A stretch of DNA of 64,000 bases from Anagrus nilaparvatae (lineage: Eukaryota > Arthropoda > Insecta > Hymenoptera > Mymaridae): the NCBI GenBank assembly GCA_022575985.1, contig JAKSXM010000007.1:27840501-27904500 (forward strand), written 5' to 3'. Positions 32,733-43,910 of the stretch are shown piece by piece. A program made the position numbers and the translations under genes. The number at the start of each line of letters is the position of its first letter. Position 1 is the first letter of the stretch. The notes under the pieces were generated by a model. That model saw only the letters and a list, made by a program, of their open reading frames with translations, was not told the DNA's origin and did no database searches.

Positions 32733-33702
32733 TAGAAAAAAAGATCTGTGGTCGAATTCCAATCATTCATTTTTCACGATTTGCTAATATTTGAAAATCG
32801 AAAGCGGGGAAGATAGTGAAAATTAAGGGAGAAGCGTCATATGGGACTTAGAAAATTTACGCGGACTTGGCATAATCAGTGTTAAAGGACTTTTAATATA
32901 AACATTTGGACAGAAATATCCAAATTTAGAGATAAATACGTTTTTAGAAGCAACATCGAAGCAACGAATATATATATATTCGTTGATAGAAGGTAATTTG
33001 GAAACCTAAAATGTTTCGTATAGATAATTAATCCGTAAACGTAATATTGTTCATGCAAGTTATTTGCATAAATATGCAATACAAATCCGTTATAGGTTCT
33101 TACATATTTAAAAGTTTCAGAATTTAATAATTTAATTATTAATAATAATTTATTTGATTACTAAAAAACATTTTTTGTTAAATAATTTTTAATAATGAAA
33201 TTGAAGAAAAAAACTTATCTTGCATTTCAAGATTTCATGGTACAAATTTTTGTATTTAAAATCTTATCCTGGGATTAGGATTTATTATAAATGATACGTA
33301 ATTTATAGATATATAAATTACAGACTATCTTCAAAATGGGGGTGCTTCCTTGTTAATCAACCAAATACCTTCTATCTAATTAGTCTCATTTTTTGTGTAT
33401 AAGTAACACCTTTTATCGAAATTATATATATTATATAATATACTAGAGTCAAAATGAAGAAAAAAAGTCTGAGGGTGACATGGACCATAGTTTTGCAATT
33501 CAGGTACCATATTCTTCTTATGAAGCACGACTTTTTTATTTTTATCATAAAAAACTTTAAAAACATAAAGAAATTCTAAAATAATATTAGTGAGATGCTT
33601 TTTAAATTTTTACTTTTTAATTTTCAAGATTTATTTTCAAGAGCTAACTTTTTTAACAGTGTATAATTTTAAATCGTGACAGTTAAAGTTATCATTTTAG
33701 CG
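32733..33702. other. Upstream region of right Kunitz gene
   Basis: AT-rich DNA colinear with 4965-5940 in the left arm. No other gene is supported. Confidence 0.5.
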
Positions 33703-33709
33703 TATATAA
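33703..33709 (+). promoter_or_regulatory. Putative TATA box of right Kunitz gene
   Basis: TATATAA 67 nt upstream of the ATG at 33776, in a block conserved with the left gene (GCGTATATAATGAGAACGC). Confidence 0.5.
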
Positions 33710-33775
33710 TGAGAACGCAAACTTACTTGTCATTATATAATTTTTTATTGAGCAAAGTATAATTATCAGTAAAAA

Positions 33776-34819
33776 ATGATAAAAATAATTTTCTTACTAC
33801 TATTTATCCAAATAGTTGTTGAAACAACACTTCGTGAACTACCTAGTGAGTATTCCTATTATAATACTACTATTATTTAAAAAAATTAATTTTACCAAAC
33901 GTTTGAATTTATTGTGCATTTTTCAAAATCGTAAAAATAAATGTCTTGTGTTTTTTATTCAAGCAGCTACTGAAACTGTTATTTACAAATTTAGGCATGA
34001 TTTTCAAACATACTAAAAATAAGAGTCAAATGGTTTAATTTGGAACCCCAAATTAAACCATTACATTATGTTTATAGATTGATTCATTACTATGTTGAAA
34101 AACTGCCACTTTTAGATTTTTTTAATAGGCTATCTGAGTTTAGAAACACAGGACCATATATTATAAGATAAAGTTGTTTGGACTACACTGTCAGGTTGCT
34201 GAGCTTAAATTTTGCTTGAATTTTTAATTTTAATAAATTAGCTTGAAAGCTTTAAAATTCAATAAAATTGCTGCGTTTTTTACTGCGTGAGTCACCTTCC
34301 AATCCTTGTGAAATGTTTTTTATGTAACATTGTTTTGGCGTAACATTTCAGTTTATCTGTAAAAGCTATTTGTATATTGCGATCTCGTGTTCAGAAAAGT
34401 AAAGAATGTCCGAAATCGTACGTAAATTTCCTTCCAAGGTATTTCACGGATGGCAATAAAATTTGCGATTTAGGGAATATACGATTTTTCTTCGTTAAAT
34501 ATGTTATTACAATAATTTTCACTATTTGGTCTAAAACCATAAATCGTATCCTTATATCATTAATTAAATACATATCAAAAGTCGAAAATCGATTTAGTTA
34601 TAATCAAATAAAAGCTAACGTTTTAATTAATTTATTCATTTATCTGCAGGTATCTGTGAGCTCGGAACTGAAGAGGGAGATTGTACAAACTATCAAATAC
34701 GTTATTATTATAATATAGTCTCTCAACAATGTGAAACTTTTAATTATGGTGGATGTAATGGAAACGAAAACAATTTTGAAAATAAAAATGAATGTAGTCA
34801 AAAATGCATTTTTTATTAA
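33776..34819 (+). CDS. Secreted single-domain Kunitz/BPTI-like protein, P1 threonine
   Basis: A two-exon gene. Exon 1 (33776-33845) encodes the same signal peptide as the left copy and ends in phase 1 at GTGAGT. Exon 2 (34650-34819) follows a CTGCAG acceptor after an 804-nt intron. The predicted product is 79 residues, with AATAAA at 34835-34840. All six cysteines have canonical Kunitz spacing, and RYYYN, YGGC and NENNF are kept. P1 after the second cysteine is Thr followed by Asn, not Lys or Arg. Classical trypsin inhibition is therefore unlikely; elastase-like specificity or a non-inhibitory role (channel or receptor binding, as in some venom Kunitz proteins) is possible. Mature-region differences from the other copies cluster around the reactive loop and the preceding residues. 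No frame breaks were seen. Confidence 0.85.
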
Positions 34820-34986
34820 TTACATGTAATTAAAAATAAAATGTCTTTTAAAAAGGAAATTATATATGTATAAGATCCGTAAATTTTAATAAATTCTTAG
34901 ATAATTAAAAAAGAATTTTTTTATGTAAATATATAATATATCCTATCCTATCCTATCCTATATCTTATCTTAATACTGTATATATC

Positions 34987-35286
34987 TGAAAATTTATTTG
35001 TCTATTTGTTTGTTTGTTTGTTTGATTGTGTGTACCCTAATGACTCAAGAACCGCCAAACTGATTGGCATGAAACCGGTGTCAAAATGAAGAAAAAAAAT
35101 CTGCGGGTGACATAGGCCCTATATTTTCTGATAAGCTATCATAGCTTTTGAGATATCTAATTTTAGTGTTTTTGAAATTGATAAAAAAATTAAAATATAT
35201 CGAGACTATCGATAAATTTTACTGTCACAAGTTTGTAGTATTCGATTCGGCACCAATTTTTACGTACTTTCCTAAATTTTTATTAA
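34987..35286. other. Outer flank of right arm
   Basis: A short TTTG microsatellite lies at about 35005-35030. A TCAAAATGAAGAAAAAAA motif followed by GGGTGACAT resembles 33448-33482. No gene. Confidence 0.45.
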
Positions 35287-36016
35287 GGTAAGTTTCTACT
35301 TGGCGCGCTCGGTTTTTAAGCAAAATTGGAAAATTAGATTACGGGAAAACGGGAAGAGATAATGGAAAAATTTTTTGGGGTAAAATAAAGGAACTAATAA
35401 AGTACATGAAAAAATTTTTTAAAATTAATTTTTATAATTTTTTATGCAGTAAAATTTAATGTAAAGTTCACGTATTTTTGCCTGAAAGAGCTGCTGGTAC
35501 CAGTGGTAACTTAAAATCACCTGGTCCGATTGACTCCAAATTTGGTCTACATACTTACCAAATGTGTAGTTTTCGTGTGAACTAAAATTTTTAATTTTGG
35601 CAAAAAATAAAAAAAGTTATAAGGATATTAAAAAAAATTTCGAAAAAAGTGATTTTTTTTTTTATATTTTGTGCAAAAAAATATAGAAAAAATCAAAATT
35701 TTTGCAATCTTTTAGTTCACACGAAAACTATACATTTGGTAAGTATGCGGACCAAATTTGGAGTCGATCGGACCAGGTGATTTTGAGTTATCACTGGTAC
35801 CAGGTGCTATAAAGTAGTTTCGAGAAAAACGCGTTTAAAGTTTTAAAAATATATGAGTTGAAGTGCGGGGCGCTTTATAAAAGGGGATTAAAATCATATA
35901 CAAAATATTTAGATCTGTATAAAATTTTTTTTTATATATTCTTCAATATTTTTACTACAGAAAAAAAAATTAAAAAAATTCTGATAGAAAAATTTTTCAC
36001 CAAGTAGAAACTTACC
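35287..36016. mobile_element. TIR element, 730 bp, TTAA target site
   Basis: Ends GGTAAGTTTCTACTTGG and CCAAGTAGAAACTTACC, each flanked by TTAA (35283-35286 and 36017-36020). A second inner pair of inverted repeats includes CTCCAAATTTGGTCTAC and CACGAAAACTA. TTAA targets are used by piggyBac- and Kolobok-like transposons. No transposase. Confidence 0.75.
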
Positions 36017-36292
36017 TTAAATTTAAAATTTTATACAATATTCTTAAAGCTGGTAAAAAAAGTTTTTTCATTTTTTAATTTTTTATGGTATATTCAATAA
36101 TTTATTTGTGTACCTGTGTCCAATGAATGAAATTATATAAAACCGAAAGTTAAAATAAAAAAATTTTTATTATTTTTGGAAAAGATTAAATTTTTTGAAA
36201 ATTAGTTTAAAAAGTAAAATATCTGAAAAATATGATAAAATTTTAATGTCACCTTTGGTATTACTTGATTTAGCCATTTCTAGAACCATCTA

Positions 36293-37824
36293 CCCTCAAA
36301 AGTGAAAGTGGAAGCTTGTGCGCTGTAAAGTGGCGATAACTCGGCGCTACATTTACAAAGTGAGAGGAGTGGTAATAACAATTTACAGAGGGGCGCGCAG
36401 CCATATTTTTTTTTTCAAAGTGGAGCGAGCAATTTCTTACAATTTACAAAATTGAGACCATGCGTATTACCACTTTAAAAGCGCAAATCATCCTTAAAGT
36501 AAGCTTTGGGAAATGGGAGTTTTATTGATGTTTACACTTTATTAATTTTGTTTTTTTAGCCGCACGTGCGAAAAAATTTTTTGGTGATTGGAGTCGGAAA
36601 AAAAGTGCTAAAAAATTTCAAACTTTATATGACGTTAATGTTTTATTAATTGTGACTGAGAAAAACGTTTTTATGAATGAAAATTTTCATTTTTTAGTAT
36701 CAAAAAGCAGAAAAAGAGCTTTTTACATATTCGGGAGTTTTTGAGGTTATATTTTCTGCTTTTTGATACTTCATTTTAGAAAATTATAAAATATGCTGGG
36801 GTGAAAAAAAGAAAATTATCATTCATATAAAAACGTTTTTCTCGACCTTGAAAATCCCCAGGTAATGTACAAAATTCTTTTTTTCTGTTTTTTTGATCCG
36901 CCACACAGTGTGGCAAAATGGACAAAAATCGCTCTTGGACTGAGTTTTTGAGCTATCAACTTGAAACTTGTTTTGAACGGCTTTAAAATAAGCCGGATTT
37001 CGTGCATCACTGCGGATTTTCAAAATTTTTTATTTTTAATTAGCCTATTTACACTACCTCAACCTATTCGTTTATCGAAATTTTCACTTCCTATATTTTT
37101 TGCACTCTAAAACAAACGGGAAATTTTTTTGTGTTCATCCTGCATTATATACATAAAAATTAAAAAAAATTTTTAAGTCAAAAAATATTAAATCATAATT
37201 TTTGCATATTTTTGGATCTCGCATAAAATGCATTTTTAGTGAATAGATTAATTAAAAATAAAAAAATATGAAAAATCCGCAGTATGACACGAAAGCAGGC
37301 TTATTTTAAAGTCGTTCAAAACAGGTTTCAAGTTGATAGCTCAAAAACTTAACCCATGAGCGATTTTGTCCATTTTGCCACACTGTGCGCAATCTCGAGA
37401 AATTGCAAAATATGCTGGGGTTAAAAAATGAAAATTTTCATTCATAAAAACGTTTTTCTCAGTCACAATTAATAAAACATTAACGTCATATAAAGTTTGA
37501 AATTTTTTAGCACTTTTTTTCCGACTCCAATCACCAAAAAATTTTTTCGCACGTGCGGCTAAAAAAACAAAATTAATAAAGTGTAAACATCAAAAAACTC
37601 CAATTTCCCAAAGTTTACTTTAAGGATGATTTGCGCTTTTAAAGTGGTAATACGCATGGTCTCAATTTTGTAAATTGTAAGAAATTGCTCGCTCCACTTT
37701 GAAAAAAAAATATGGCTGCGCGCCCCTCTGTAAATTGTTATTTACCACTCCTCTCACTTTGTAAATGTAGCGCCGAGTTATCGCCACTTTACAGCGCACA
37801 GGCTTCCACTTTCACTTTTGAGGG
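36293..37824. mobile_element. Non-autonomous TIR element, 1,532 bp, TA target site
   Basis: Ends CCCTCAAAAGTGAAAGTGG and its reverse complement, flanked by TA on both sides. The inverted arms extend over 400 bp each, including CGCACGTGCG and GGGGCGCGCAGCCATA. A TA target suits the Tc1/mariner group. Shadow ORFs (36819-37023, 37712-37963) fall inside the arms. Confidence 0.75.
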
Positions 37825-37860
37825 TATATATACACATCTTAATGCTATATACTATATACA

Positions 37861-37896
37861 TTTTTTTTTTTTTTTTTTTTTTTTGGGGGGGGGGGG
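37861..37896. repeat. Homopolymer T run followed by G run
   Basis: About 24 T residues followed by about 12 G residues, prone to slippage and sequencing error. Confidence 0.9.
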
Positions 37897-38020
37897 CGTT
37901 TTTTGTAGGACGAGGAGAATGCTTTTACGCATACCATACACCGCGTACTGTATGGTTATGTAGGACTCAACCTCAAAGAGCTTGGCCGTATAAGATAGGC
38001 GAATTTGCACTCACCCTCAA

Positions 38021-38760
38021 AATTATGACCACTAGGGTAATGTTCAACAAAAAATATACATAAGAAAAAAAAAAGTTTTTGCAAAACTCCGAACGTGCTC
38101 GAAAAAAATCGTTTTTTTAAATTTTTTGACTGTTTGAATATCTAGTTTTAAGCGTCTGGTGGAGGGAGAGGGGCCGTGGAGGGCGCGCAAAAAATATTCC
38201 CAAAAAGTACGTTAGATTCCCCGTCGAATAAGCCCAGTTAGGTGTAAAAAGGTTAACATGGCAAAAAGTTATGTTGCTATAAAGATGAAAGAAAAAAATA
38301 AGAAAAAAATGGTTTTTCCGATTTTTCGGCATGTTCCACCACCTATAATTAAAAATTATGACCCCTAGGGTAATGTTCAACAAAAAATATACATAAGAAA
38401 AAAAAAAGTTTTTGCAAACCTCCGAACGTGCTCGAAAAAAATCGTTTTTTTTAATTTTTTGACTGTTTGAATATCTAGTTTTAAGCGTCTGGTGGAGGGA
38501 GAGGGGCCGTGGAGGGCGCGCAAAAAATATTCCCAAAAAGTACGTTAGATTCCCCGTCGAATAAGCCCAGTTAGGTGTAAAAAGGTTAACATGGCAAAAA
38601 GTTATGTTGCTATAAAGATGAAAGAAAAAAATAAGAAAAAAATGGTTTTTCCGATTTTTCGACATGTTCCACCACCTATAATTAAAAATTATGACCACTA
38701 GGGTAATGTTCAACAAAAAATATACATAAGAAAAAAAAAATTTTTTGCAAACCTCCGAAC
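38021..38760. repeat. 333-bp tandem repeat, two full units and a partial third
   Basis: The marker AATTATGACC occurs at 38021, 38354 and 38687, an exact period of 333. Units contain GGGTAATGTTCAACAAAAAA and GGGGCCGTGGAGGGCGCGC and are nearly identical. Because 333 is a multiple of three, a minus-strand frame (38117-38716) stays open through both units. Confidence 0.92.
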
Positions 38761-38885
38761 GTTTTTACAATTTTAAATAAACTAGAAAAATTTTTTAATT
38801 GATGTTAAATAATTTTTTAAGATAAATTAATAAATAATTTAACTTAAAAAAGTGGTTTTGAATGAAAAAAATTGTCCATCAATTT

Positions 38886-38958
38886 GTCTCGAGCGGGATT
38901 CGACCCCACAACCTTTGGTTTGCCGGACCAACCGCGTCGTTCCATCTGATTAAAATTC
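38886..38958 (-). other. tRNA-like sequence, possibly a tRNA-derived SINE or pseudogene
   Basis: On the minus strand a T-arm-like segment (GTGGGGTCGAATCCCGC, B-box-like) follows an anticodon-arm-like stem TTGGT/ACCAA with a 7-nt loop. The acceptor halves do not pair and the invariant T before the anticodon is C. A simple A/T repeat lies at 39046-39078. Confidence 0.35.
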
Positions 38959-39189
38959 CGTCTTTTGTGCTGTCATCTTCAATAAAATATATGTTGGCTG
39001 AAATATAAGTTATTTCCTATTATCGTCAAAAGAGAGGTAATAAATAAATATATAAATAGATAAATAAATAAATAAATAATTATTATCCTACCATCTTTGA
39101 GTGATTGCGGTATCTGGATAACCGCAGTACGTCTCAATATTAGCCTATACCTTGGACTTCAGGTTTTTTGGTGCGGAGTACTCCACATA

Positions 39190-40543
39190 CTGGCTGATTT
39201 CGGACCATACTTCTTAATTTCGAAGAATCAGGCCAACCACATTCTCAGGTGTGATTTGACCGATGTTAGCTTCTAATTGAAACTTTTTAGCAGCCTGGCT
39301 ATCGCATTTGAAGAATGTGTGTTTCGGCGTGTCTTCTTTGCCAGGACAGTATATACATTCAGCACTATTCATCTTCTGGATCCGAAAGAGGTAGGAGCAA
39401 AAAAGTCCATGTCCGCTTAGGAATTGGGTCAAAAAATAATTAATGTTCCCATGCCCTCTATTTATCCAAGGTGATTTCTATCCTATCAATCTCTTTGTCC
39501 ATTTGGTCTCCGAGTAGTGGGTCCAACGTTTCTGCTAATCGCTTAGGCTGATCTGGCGCGAAATAGCCTTTGCGCGGTCAATGCGTTCCCTCTCTTTGTT
39601 CAGATAGATATACTGTCTTTCAAGAGCCAGCAGATCTATAGGGATTACCCCGGCGACAACTAGAACTGCCTCCAAGGACACTGTGCGATAAGCACAGGAG
39701 ATTTGCAGGGCTCCTTGCCTCTGGACGCTCGTAAGCTTAGACGCATAACTGACCTTCTTTATGCAATCAGCCCATACTTCTGCACCATACAGGAGTATTG
39801 AGAGGGTGACCGACATAAGAAGCCTGTGCTTTCCAGTCTTAGGTCCGCATGTATTTCTCATGAGCCTGATTAACGCAGCAGTGAGCCTGGCAGCCTTCTC
39901 CTTGCTTCTCAGAATCTGAGCCTTAAACGTCAGCTTCGTGTCCAACAGCACTCCCAAGTACTTTAAGTAATACGTCGTTTCTATCTTATCCTCCCCAATA
40001 CATATTGGGATGATGGTCTCAATATGTTTACGGGTGAATAAGACAATCTCAGTTTTCGCTAGTAGCGTGATTTTTCTAGAGTAGTGATTGCCTGTATGTT
40101 CATTCTTAATGACACGGGTGATGCTGCTTATGGCATCGATAGTTGACTTCCCTCGGCGGAACCCGTATTGTCGGGGAGAAAGGTCTCCTGCAGTTTCTAC
40201 AGTCTTCAGTATCCATGGTTGCAGCATCTTTTCATAATTTTTCCCAGCTGTGTCCAGTAATCCTAGAGGACGCCAATAGTTCGGCAGCCTAGGGTCCCCT
40301 TTACCCTTACTAATTAGGACTAGTCTGGCTCTTTTCCAGAGTTTGCTGAAGACGCCCGCTTGTGCACAGGTATGGTACATACACAGAATAAGCTGTGGAC
40401 ACTCGTGTACGGCTATCTTCAAAATCTCAGTGGGTATTCCATCAGGCCCAGGTGCCTTTCCATTTTTAAGCGAGTCTACTGCTGTTACAAGCTCCTCCAC
40501 GGTGAATTCGGGGATATCCTTTCCCGCGCGGCAACGCAGCATA
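39190..40543 (-). pseudogene. R1-like LINE, RT and C-terminal region (3' half), decayed
   Basis: The frame from 40542 begins RCRAGKDIPEFTVEELVTAV and NGKAPGPDGIP, the start of an R1-type RT domain, then RPLGLLDTAGKNYEKML and QYGFRRGKSTIDA. After HYSRKITLLAKTE the palm with the catalytic FADD motif is missing, and the frame resumes in the thumb (YLKYLGVLLDTKLTF). A second frame, 39214-39432, supplies the C-terminal zinc-knuckle-like segment (CIYCPGKEDTPKHTFFKC). GC content is higher than the surroundings. It appears to be the continuation of the 5' half at 50430-52860, split by the DNA transposon. Confidence 0.82.
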
Positions 40544-40829
40544 AAAATAATATATTATTATTATTATTGAATATTATAAAAACGTGCGTGTGCAAAAAAG
40601 ATAAATTATTTAATTTTATTTTTTAATAAAATAATTATAAATGTCAATAATATAAATTAAGTAATTTTGTAAAGTTTTATAAAAAGTTAAGAAAATAAGT
40701 TTGAAAATTAGTAAAATAAAAATTTTTGTTTTACTGTAATAAATAAGTAAATTATAACCTAAAAAAATATTAGTTAATGTGAAATCGTGCATTTTAAATA
40801 TTAAGATTTGCAACAAAGTTTGAAATATA

Positions 40830-40887
40830 ATGGAGATTTTTTTTAAGGAACACAATGAATTTGCGGATCTTTTCCAAAAATTTGCAG
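40830..40887 (+). pseudogene. Exon 1 of accessory protein (SAM-like N-terminus)
   Basis: An ATG-led 58-nt exon encodes a peptide ending LFQKFA and finishes in phase 1 at a strong GTAAGA donor. It joins in frame to the exon at 43911, giving a helix-rich N-terminus like SAM-domain accessory proteins often found next to this transposase type. Confidence 0.5.
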
Positions 40888-41751
40888 GTAAGAAAGATTA
40901 AACTATTAAACTTACTTTTATAAATCATTACACTTTGCATGGAATACTTTTTACTATTTTCTTGCAAATTATGAAAAAGAATAAAATATTAAAATCATGA
41001 TTAGACTAAAAATACGTCATTTTTTAAAATATAAATGAATAAAAGTATGTCATTGTAATCCTAAAAACAACAGAATCATAAGCTGCTTCAAAAAAAAAAA
41101 TTTTATGAAGAAAAAAAATCTAAAAACATTAAAAACAGCTACATTTTACTATAAGAAAACCAAAAATTCTTTACTTCTTATCTTTTTAGGCTTTATAGTT
41201 TAAGCTTGTGAAATCTAAGTATATGATGCGTACCCCATGATCCTTACTAGTGATAACATATTTGGAAAATTGAGTATGAATAGTAGTAAAAACTTCATAA
41301 ATAGTTACTTCTTATCAAAGTAAAACAGGACCCACTTTGTTTCCATTATTTTAATTTATTTATATATTGGTTATTCAAAATTTAGTTATACGAATACCTG
41401 AAAATGTATAAATTTCAAGTAACATGATTAGTATTAAAAAATTTTAAAGTTCATCGATAAAGACTTCATTTTCTAAAGACAAAGTGAAACCTACTTTATC
41501 TTTTGTATATTAATTTTTACAAGATTTTTTTCAATGTGGATTGAAAAAAATTGAGTACGTTATACTCCAAAATTCTAACTGTTCAAATGTGTTAATTTAG
41601 CTAAATACATTTACTTGTTGCAGAATCTTGGGAAAATATATTAATAAAACATGAATGTAAAAAGGTTTTGGTGTTCAATTTGATAATTATATTTATATTA
41701 TGGGCACGTCCATATGGGCACGTCCATATTTGATAATTATATTTATTTTAT

Positions 41752-42423
41752 AGGCACGTCCAGGATAGAACGACCAGCCTAAAAATATAAAATTGAAATT
41801 TTTTTTTTTTGTGATACACTTTACCTCCATTTTTTAAATCCACTCCTATTTTTCACTTTCTGATGTATATTTTTGAGATAAAGCTGTTCCAAAGTTGGAT
41901 TTTTTCAATTTTTTGATTTCAGCTGCCCAATTCAAACTGAAATAACTCAAAACCATGAAACTTTTAATACATACATATGATTGGGAAAAAATTTTCTTTT
42001 TACCTGGAGTACCCAAAAAAAATTTTTTTTTTAGATTTTGGGCCACTTTCGGTTTCATTTTTAAAGGTTTGATTTTTTCAAATTGATCGTAAGTGAAGTT
42101 TGCCATAATTATTTTTGCTTTAAATTTCCCAAAACAATTTTTTATTTGTGATATTCAAAGGATGTTTTTGGAAGACTAAAATAATAATTGTGGGCAGCTA
42201 TTTGAATATCACATGTCAACAATTTATTTTGGACAAACTGATACGTAGGCCAACATTTTGGGAAAATTTGAGCAAAAATAATTATGGTGGTCTTCCGGTC
42301 TGAAAAAATAAATATGTTTTGTAAAATTCAAATCGTTAAAAACAAAACAGAAAGTGGCCCAAAATAAAAGAAAAATTTTTTTTGAATTTTTATTTTTCGG
42401 CTGGTTGTTTTACTCAAGACGTA
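41752..42423. mobile_element. Diverged TIR element in first intron, about 0.67 kb
   Basis: The left end (GGCACGTCCAGGATAGAACG, then ACCAGCCTAAAAAT) mirrors the right end (ATTTTTCGGCTGGTTGTTTT, then ACTCAAGACGTACT) imperfectly. GGGCACGTCCATAT is duplicated just before it at 41702-41726. Confidence 0.45.
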
Positions 42424-42530
42424 CTAATATCTTAAATATTTAAAAGTTAAAACAATTCATTATTATTTTTTTTTTTAAATGACGTATTTTTAGCTGCAAC
42501 GTTAAATTATCATATTTACAATCTTACTTT

Positions 42531-43748
42531 GCACACGGTGACCTGGAAGCGTTTTATTATGCGATCAAAATGACAAAAAAAACTGCATATTAGGGTCTTT
42601 TCTACACTAAAAAATGTCTACGAATTTTCTATCCGGACCCTCTATCCAGCTACTTTAAGCGTTTGCTGTCAATATTTTCATAATTTGAATAATGATGATT
42701 TAAATTTTTTTATAAGACTGGCTTTTTTTTCGAAGTATCCGGGATACCTAACGCGCCTGCAGAACTCGAAAATGTAAGTAAAAAAAATAAGTTTCTCGTT
42801 GGATTTAGACCAAAACATCGATTTTTAAGCCCACGATAGCTCTCGAAAGTTTTTTTTTTGGCCTCCTTAAAATTGGTATTTTCTTAAAACTTTCAGTTTC
42901 TCCAGTGGATTAAAATTACGTTTAAAATTATGTTCCAATCGATATACTTTAGTATTTTTTCCCCAGGAATCCGATGAAACCATTTATTTTTGCTTTTGAC
43001 CACTTCTTATATGAGAAAAATCGACTTTTGTCGTGTTTTGGGGTCCCAATTTTAAGGAAATCAATCATAAAAGTATAATAGTTTACAAAATAAATTTTTC
43101 TGAACATTGTTTACTAATGGAACTTATGTATTTTTTCCCCAGAAATCCGATGAAATCATTTATTTTAGCTTTTGACTACCTCTTATATGAGAAAAATCGA
43201 TTTTTTTTCGTGTTTTAGGGTCCCAATTTTAAGGAAAACAATCAAAAAAGGTTATTTGTTTAAAAAACAAAATTTCCTAGTATTATTTACTAAAGATACT
43301 TATGTATTTTTTCCCCAGGAATCCGATGAAACTATTTATTTTCGCTTTTGATCAACTCTTATATGAGAAAAATCGATTTTTGTCATGTTTTAGGGTCCCG
43401 ATTTTGAGAAAATACATTATAAAAGGTTAACAGTTTTCAAAATATGTTTTTCTGAATATTATTTACAAAAGGATCTTGTATATTTTTCCCCGGAAATTCG
43501 ACCACGTCTTATATGAGAAAAATCGAATTTCGTCGTTTTTCAAGGTCATAATTTTAAGGAAATCCATTATAAAAATCAAGACAATATTGAAAATATGAAA
43601 ATATTGACAGCAAAAGCTTAAAGTAGCTGGATAGAAGGTCCGGATAGGAAATTCTTAGACATTTTTTAGTGTAGAAAACACCCCACCATACGGTTTTTTT
43701 TGTCATTTTGATCGAATAATAAAACGCTTCCAGGTCACCGTGTGCAAT
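42531..43748. mobile_element. TIR element, 1.2 kb, with internal 176-bp tandem repeat
   Basis: Ends TTGCACACGGTGACCTGGAA and its reverse complement. The inner arms also pair (CTATCCAGCTACTTTAAGC with its complement near 43620). The centre holds four tandem units marked by CTTATATGAGAAAAATCGA at 43006, 43182, 43358 and 43508. No TSD seen. Confidence 0.7.
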
Positions 43749-43910
43749 GTTTTGTCAAAATAATATAAATATGATGTGATGATTTTTTTTTTCGTTTATG
43801 AAATATTATTTTGAAAAACTATAAACTACAATTTAAAATCTTATTTTACAGGATTATTAAATCAAATTTAAATATTCTGTTTTAACTGTCATATTCATAT
43901 TAAATTTTAG

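Larger units (their letters stand above)
27744..34986. repeat. Giant inverted repeat, right arm
   Basis: Reverse-complement partner of 3261-16534, in the same order from inner AT-rich end to the Kunitz gene and the GGATAGGATA-type outer end. It lacks the Helitron and the about 450-bp intron segment, and carries its own insertion at about 28053-28641. Confidence 0.88.

Noticed and set aside
3261..34986. Integrated polydnavirus segment or virus-derived locus
   Set aside because: No viral gene, capsid, polymerase or excision motif was seen; the Kunitz genes and transposons explain the content.
38117..38716. 199-aa ORF as a protein gene
   Set aside because: It is a translation of a 333-bp tandem repeat with low-complexity Phe/Asn-rich sequence and no start context.
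38886..38958. Functional tRNA gene
   Set aside because: Acceptor stem does not pair and conserved positions are altered; kept only as tRNA-like.
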